Assembly: GCF_013364155.1 (NCBI RefSeq)
Contig: NZ_CP054916.1
Coordinates: 6,197,001-6,261,000 of the forward strand
Length of the DNA: 64,000 nucleotides
DNA from: Streptomyces sp. NA02950
GTDB taxonomy: Bacteria > Actinomycetota > Actinomycetes > Streptomycetales > Streptomycetaceae
Direction: 5' to 3'
Shown here: piece after piece, positions 63,524-64,000 of the stretch
Layout of the letters: every line of letters starts with the position of its first letter
Position numbering within the stretch: the first letter of the stretch is position 1
The notes under the pieces: generated by a model
The model's database searches: none
Seen by the model: only the letters and a program-made list of their open reading frames with translations
Told to the model about the DNA's origin: nothing
Program-made: the position numbers and the translations under genes

Positions 63524-63552
63524 CCCCTCCTGTGCGAGGGGTCTTTTTGTTT
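63524..63552 (+). terminator. leuS attenuator hairpin
   Basis: 6-bp stem CCCCTC/GAGGGG (63524-63529 with 63536-63541), 6-nt loop CTGTGC, followed by a T-rich run. GCACAG at 63494-63499 is a perfect complement of the loop, and 63486-63509 forms a competing hairpin, giving the alternative folds of an attenuator. Confidence 0.8.
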
Positions 63553-63614
63553 CGGAGGCAAGAGGGAGCCGTTCCCTACCGCAGGCAGAGACGACCGATG
63601 GAGCTTTGAGGATC

Positions 63615-64000
63615 ATGAGCGAGACCAATGCCGCGGCCGAGGTCGCGCCGCACCGCTACACGGCCGCCCTGGCCGCTGACGTCGAAGCCCGCTGGCAGGA
63701 CTTCTGGGACGCGAATGGCACGTATGACGCGCCCAACCCGAGCGGTGACCTGGCCGGTGACGCCGAGACCGCGGCCCGGCCCAAGAAGTTCGTCATGGAC
63801 ATGTTCCCCTACCCCTCGGGTGCGGGCCTGCACGTCGGCCATCCGCTGGGCTACATCGCCACCGATGTCTACGCCCGCTACCACCGCATGACGGGCCACA
63901 ACGTCCTGCACACCCTGGGCTTCGACGCCTTCGGCCTGCCCGCCGAGCAGTACGCGGTGCAGACCGGCACCCACCCCCGGGTGAGCACCGAGGCCAACAT
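63615..64000 (+). CDS. leuS: Leucyl-tRNA synthetase, 5' part only
   Basis: First 128 codons of LeuRS. The HIGH-equivalent [10 protein letters not shown] and the [12 protein letters not shown] leading sequence are present, with [13 protein letters not shown] just before. The rest lies beyond the window edge. ATG 63615 with TTGAGG upstream. Controlled by the upstream attenuator. Confidence 0.93.
   Translation, partial: MSETNAAAEVAPHRYTAALAADVEARWQDFWDANGTYDAPNPSGDLAGDAETAARPKKFVMDMFPYPSGAGLHVGHPLGYIATDVYARYHRMTGHNVLHTLGFDAFGLPAEQYAVQTGTHPRVSTEAN

Larger units (their letters stand above)
63265..63614. other. leuS leader region (350 bp)
   Basis: It contains the tRNA terminator, a probable promoter, a 12-codon leader peptide and an attenuator, each listed separately. 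The rest shows no gene. Confidence 0.75.

Noticed and set aside
1..64000. CRISPR arrays, insertion sequences, integrases, prophage
   Set aside because: None seen: no spaced direct repeats, transposase, integrase or phage structural genes.

Overview
The window is a block of high-GC actinobacterial chromosome and almost certainly comes from a Streptomyces. The GC content is very high, with strong third-position GC bias and frequent GTG starts. Gene content and order match the conserved Streptomyces core segment pepN - sodF - rpiB - tig - clpP1P2X - valS - folC - ndk - mreBCD/pbp2/rodA - rne - rplU/rpmA - obg - proBA - nadD - LCP protein - rsfS - leuS. No insertion sequence, integrase, prophage or CRISPR array was seen.

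Layout. (1) 1-13 kb: 5' part of aminopeptidase N, a DsbA-like thiol protein, Fe-type superoxide dismutase with a candidate Nur operator, two AAT-family amino-acid permeases flanking bioY, rpiB overlapping a nei-type glycosylase, an Eis-type acetyltransferase, a SpoIIE-type phosphatase and a membrane acyltransferase. An AT-richer gap (12.5-13.1 kb) follows. (2) 13.1-18.4 kb: a small membrane protein, tRNA-Gly and tRNA-Pro, then the protein-quality block tig, clpP1, clpP2, clpX. (3) 18.5-21.3 kb: three tandem paralogues with P/G/Q/Y-rich tails, one membrane anchor and an extracytoplasmic domain with two conserved cysteines. (4) 21.4-28.1 kb: valS, a class B PBP, folC-DUF4233-ndk. (5) 28.4-34.7 kb: the mre cluster (mreB, mreC, mreD, pbp2, rodA). 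(6) 34.7-46.0 kb: CYTH-CHAD protein, a B12-binding radical SAM protein with its DUF2344 partner, a giant RNase E/G, rplU, rpmA, obg. (7) 46.3-59.8 kb: a TagF-like glycerophosphotransferase, proB, proA, two related single-pass membrane proteins, an M48 protease, two tiny membrane proteins, nadD, an LCP-like protein, rsfS, a histidine phosphatase. (8) 59.8-64 kb: two identical tRNA-Ala(GGC) genes flanking an XRE regulator, an MFS exporter and two zinc-ribbon miniproteins, then leuS behind a leucine leader-peptide attenuator.

Much of the window serves growth and envelope assembly. MreBCD, PBP2 and RodA form the lateral/spore-wall machine, and PbpA-like PBP, the TagF-like enzyme and the LCP-like protein act on peptidoglycan or wall glycopolymers. 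RNase E, L21/L27, Obg and RsfS serve RNA turnover and ribosome assembly; Tig, ClpP and ClpX handle protein quality control.

The observations most worth following up are: the leuS attenuator with a probably leaderless leader peptide; a series of TANNNT boxes placed 6-8 nt before start codons, implying leaderless mRNAs; two genes that appear to start at CTG; the triplicated membrane proteins; the pair of membrane proteins sharing a VVFDE-FVR motif; arginine-rich repeats and a histone H1-like tail on RNase E; an LCP protein lacking canonical catalytic residues; and the tRNA-Ala-flanked cassette.
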